DNA of 64,000 nucleotides from Actinomycetota bacterium (GTDB taxonomy: Bacteria; Actinomycetota; Actinomycetes; Propionibacteriales; Nocardioidaceae): NCBI GenBank assembly GCA_009701885.1, contig WLJH01000006.1:62001-126000 (forward strand), in the 5' to 3' direction. Below the pieces are notes generated by a model. It was not told where the DNA came from and made no database searches. It was given only the letters and a program-made list of their open reading frames with translations. This document shows, piece after piece, positions 63,560 through 64,000 of this stretch. A program made the translations under genes and the position numbers. Every line of letters starts with the position of its first letter. Position 1 is the first letter of the stretch.

Positions 63560-64000
63560 ATGAGCAGCAGCACTCCGGAGGAGACCGCACCCTACGGCAG
63601 CGGGACGCCGGCGACGGCACCTGGGGCCGCACCGGCCAAGCGGGTCCGCACCCACCACCTGCGCGAGATGAAGCAGCGCGGCGAGAAGATCACCATGCTG
63701 ACGGCGTACGACATGTTCACCGCCGCCACCTTCGACGAGGCCGGCATCGACCTGCTCCTGGTCGGGGACTCCGCCTCCAACAACGTGCTGGGCAACGAGA
63801 CCTCGCTGCCGATCACCGTCGACGAGCTGCTGCCGCTGACGCGTGCGGTCGCCCGCGCCAGCAAGCGCGCCATGGTGGTGGGCGACCTGCCGTTCGGCTC
63901 CTACCAGGCCTCCCCGGAGCAGGCCTACCTCACCGCGGTCCGCTTCATGAAGGAGGCCGGCGCGCACTGCGTGAAGCTCGAGGGCGGCACCGAGATGGCG
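63560..64000 (+). CDS. panB: 3-methyl-2-oxobutanoate hydroxymethyltransferase, partial at right edge
   Basis: 147 residues are visible before the window ends. After a polar leader of about 35 residues come the PanB motifs MLTAYDMFTAATFDEAGID, LLVGDSASNNVLGNETSLP and VVGDLPFGSYQASPEQAY, which hold the Mg2+-binding Asp residues. The enzyme transfers a hydroxymethyl group from methylene-tetrahydrofolate to ketoisovalerate, the first committed step of pantothenate synthesis. ATG 63560 has GAGGGAG upstream; in-frame ATG 63539 also has AGGGAG and is an alternative start. Confidence 0.93.
   Translation, partial: MSSSTPEETAPYGSGTPATAPGAAPAKRVRTHHLREMKQRGEKITMLTAYDMFTAATFDEAGIDLLLVGDSASNNVLGNETSLPITVDELLPLTRAVARASKRAMVVGDLPFGSYQASPEQAYLTAVRFMKEAGAHCVKLEGGTEMA

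Overview
The window is very GC-rich, densely packed DNA with many GTG starts and ATGA/GTGA gene overlaps, typical of a high-GC actinobacterium. Gene content and order (lipB-lipA next to sucB and glnA, a DUF4191 protein, glnE next to glnA2, a DUF222/HNH gene, a fused MrpAB subunit) suggest a Nocardioidaceae member such as Nocardioides. That placement is inference; no rRNA or tRNA gene is present to confirm it.

Layout. 1-10.3 kb: the end of sucB, a fused double ABC exporter, a TIGR01777 oxidoreductase, lipB, an ABC-2 type ATPase/permease pair, lipA and a DUF4191 protein. The lipoate genes serve the lipoyl domain of the E2 at the left edge. 10.3-13.3 kb: a lipoprotein, an RDD protein and glnA, which is preceded by a tandem GlnR-type operator. 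13.3-15.3 kb: a small accessory patch with an orphan protein, a DUF4262 protein and an antitoxin whose toxin is reduced to its last ~35 codons. 15.3-24.9 kb: the most interesting part. A PhoP/PhoR-like two-component system faces a RelA/SpoT protein, a membrane protein, a DUF4353-type carbohydrate-binding lipoprotein, a CotH kinase, a VTC-type polyphosphate polymerase, a DUF4956 membrane protein and an HtrA-like protease. PhoP-type direct repeats with an 11-bp period lie before the regulator and before three of these target units, so the block looks like one regulon. 25.2-32.1 kb: an orphan protein, a remnant of a class A beta-lactamase and a complete mrp (mnh) cation/proton antiporter operon.

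32.2-40.7 kb: a PucR-type regulator divergent from a branched-chain-type ABC operon (livF, livG, acyl-CoA ligase, livH, livM, binding protein). The binding-protein gene is cut by an in-frame TGA 82 codons before its natural end. 40.9-50.2 kb: redox and acyl-CoA genes: an aldo/keto reductase, an Acg-like nitroreductase with a DosR-like palindrome, a thiolase/enoyl-CoA hydratase fusion, ctlX and an alpha/beta hydrolase (both promoter regions carrying KstR-like boxes), a MerR regulator with a long operator facing an acyl-CoA dehydrogenase, and a PPOX-family protein. 50.5-60.4 kb: an unusual superfamily 2 helicase with a membrane segment, translationally coupled to glnE, then a glutamine amidotransferase, glnA2 and nadE. 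60.5-64 kb: galE, a VOC protein, an N-terminally shortened HNH protein, a small ORF and the start of panB.

Nitrogen assimilation is a theme: GlnA keeps the adenylylatable tyrosine context, GlnE can modify it, GlnA2 lacks that context, and NadE consumes glutamine. No CRISPR array, insertion sequence, tRNA, rRNA or replication origin was seen.
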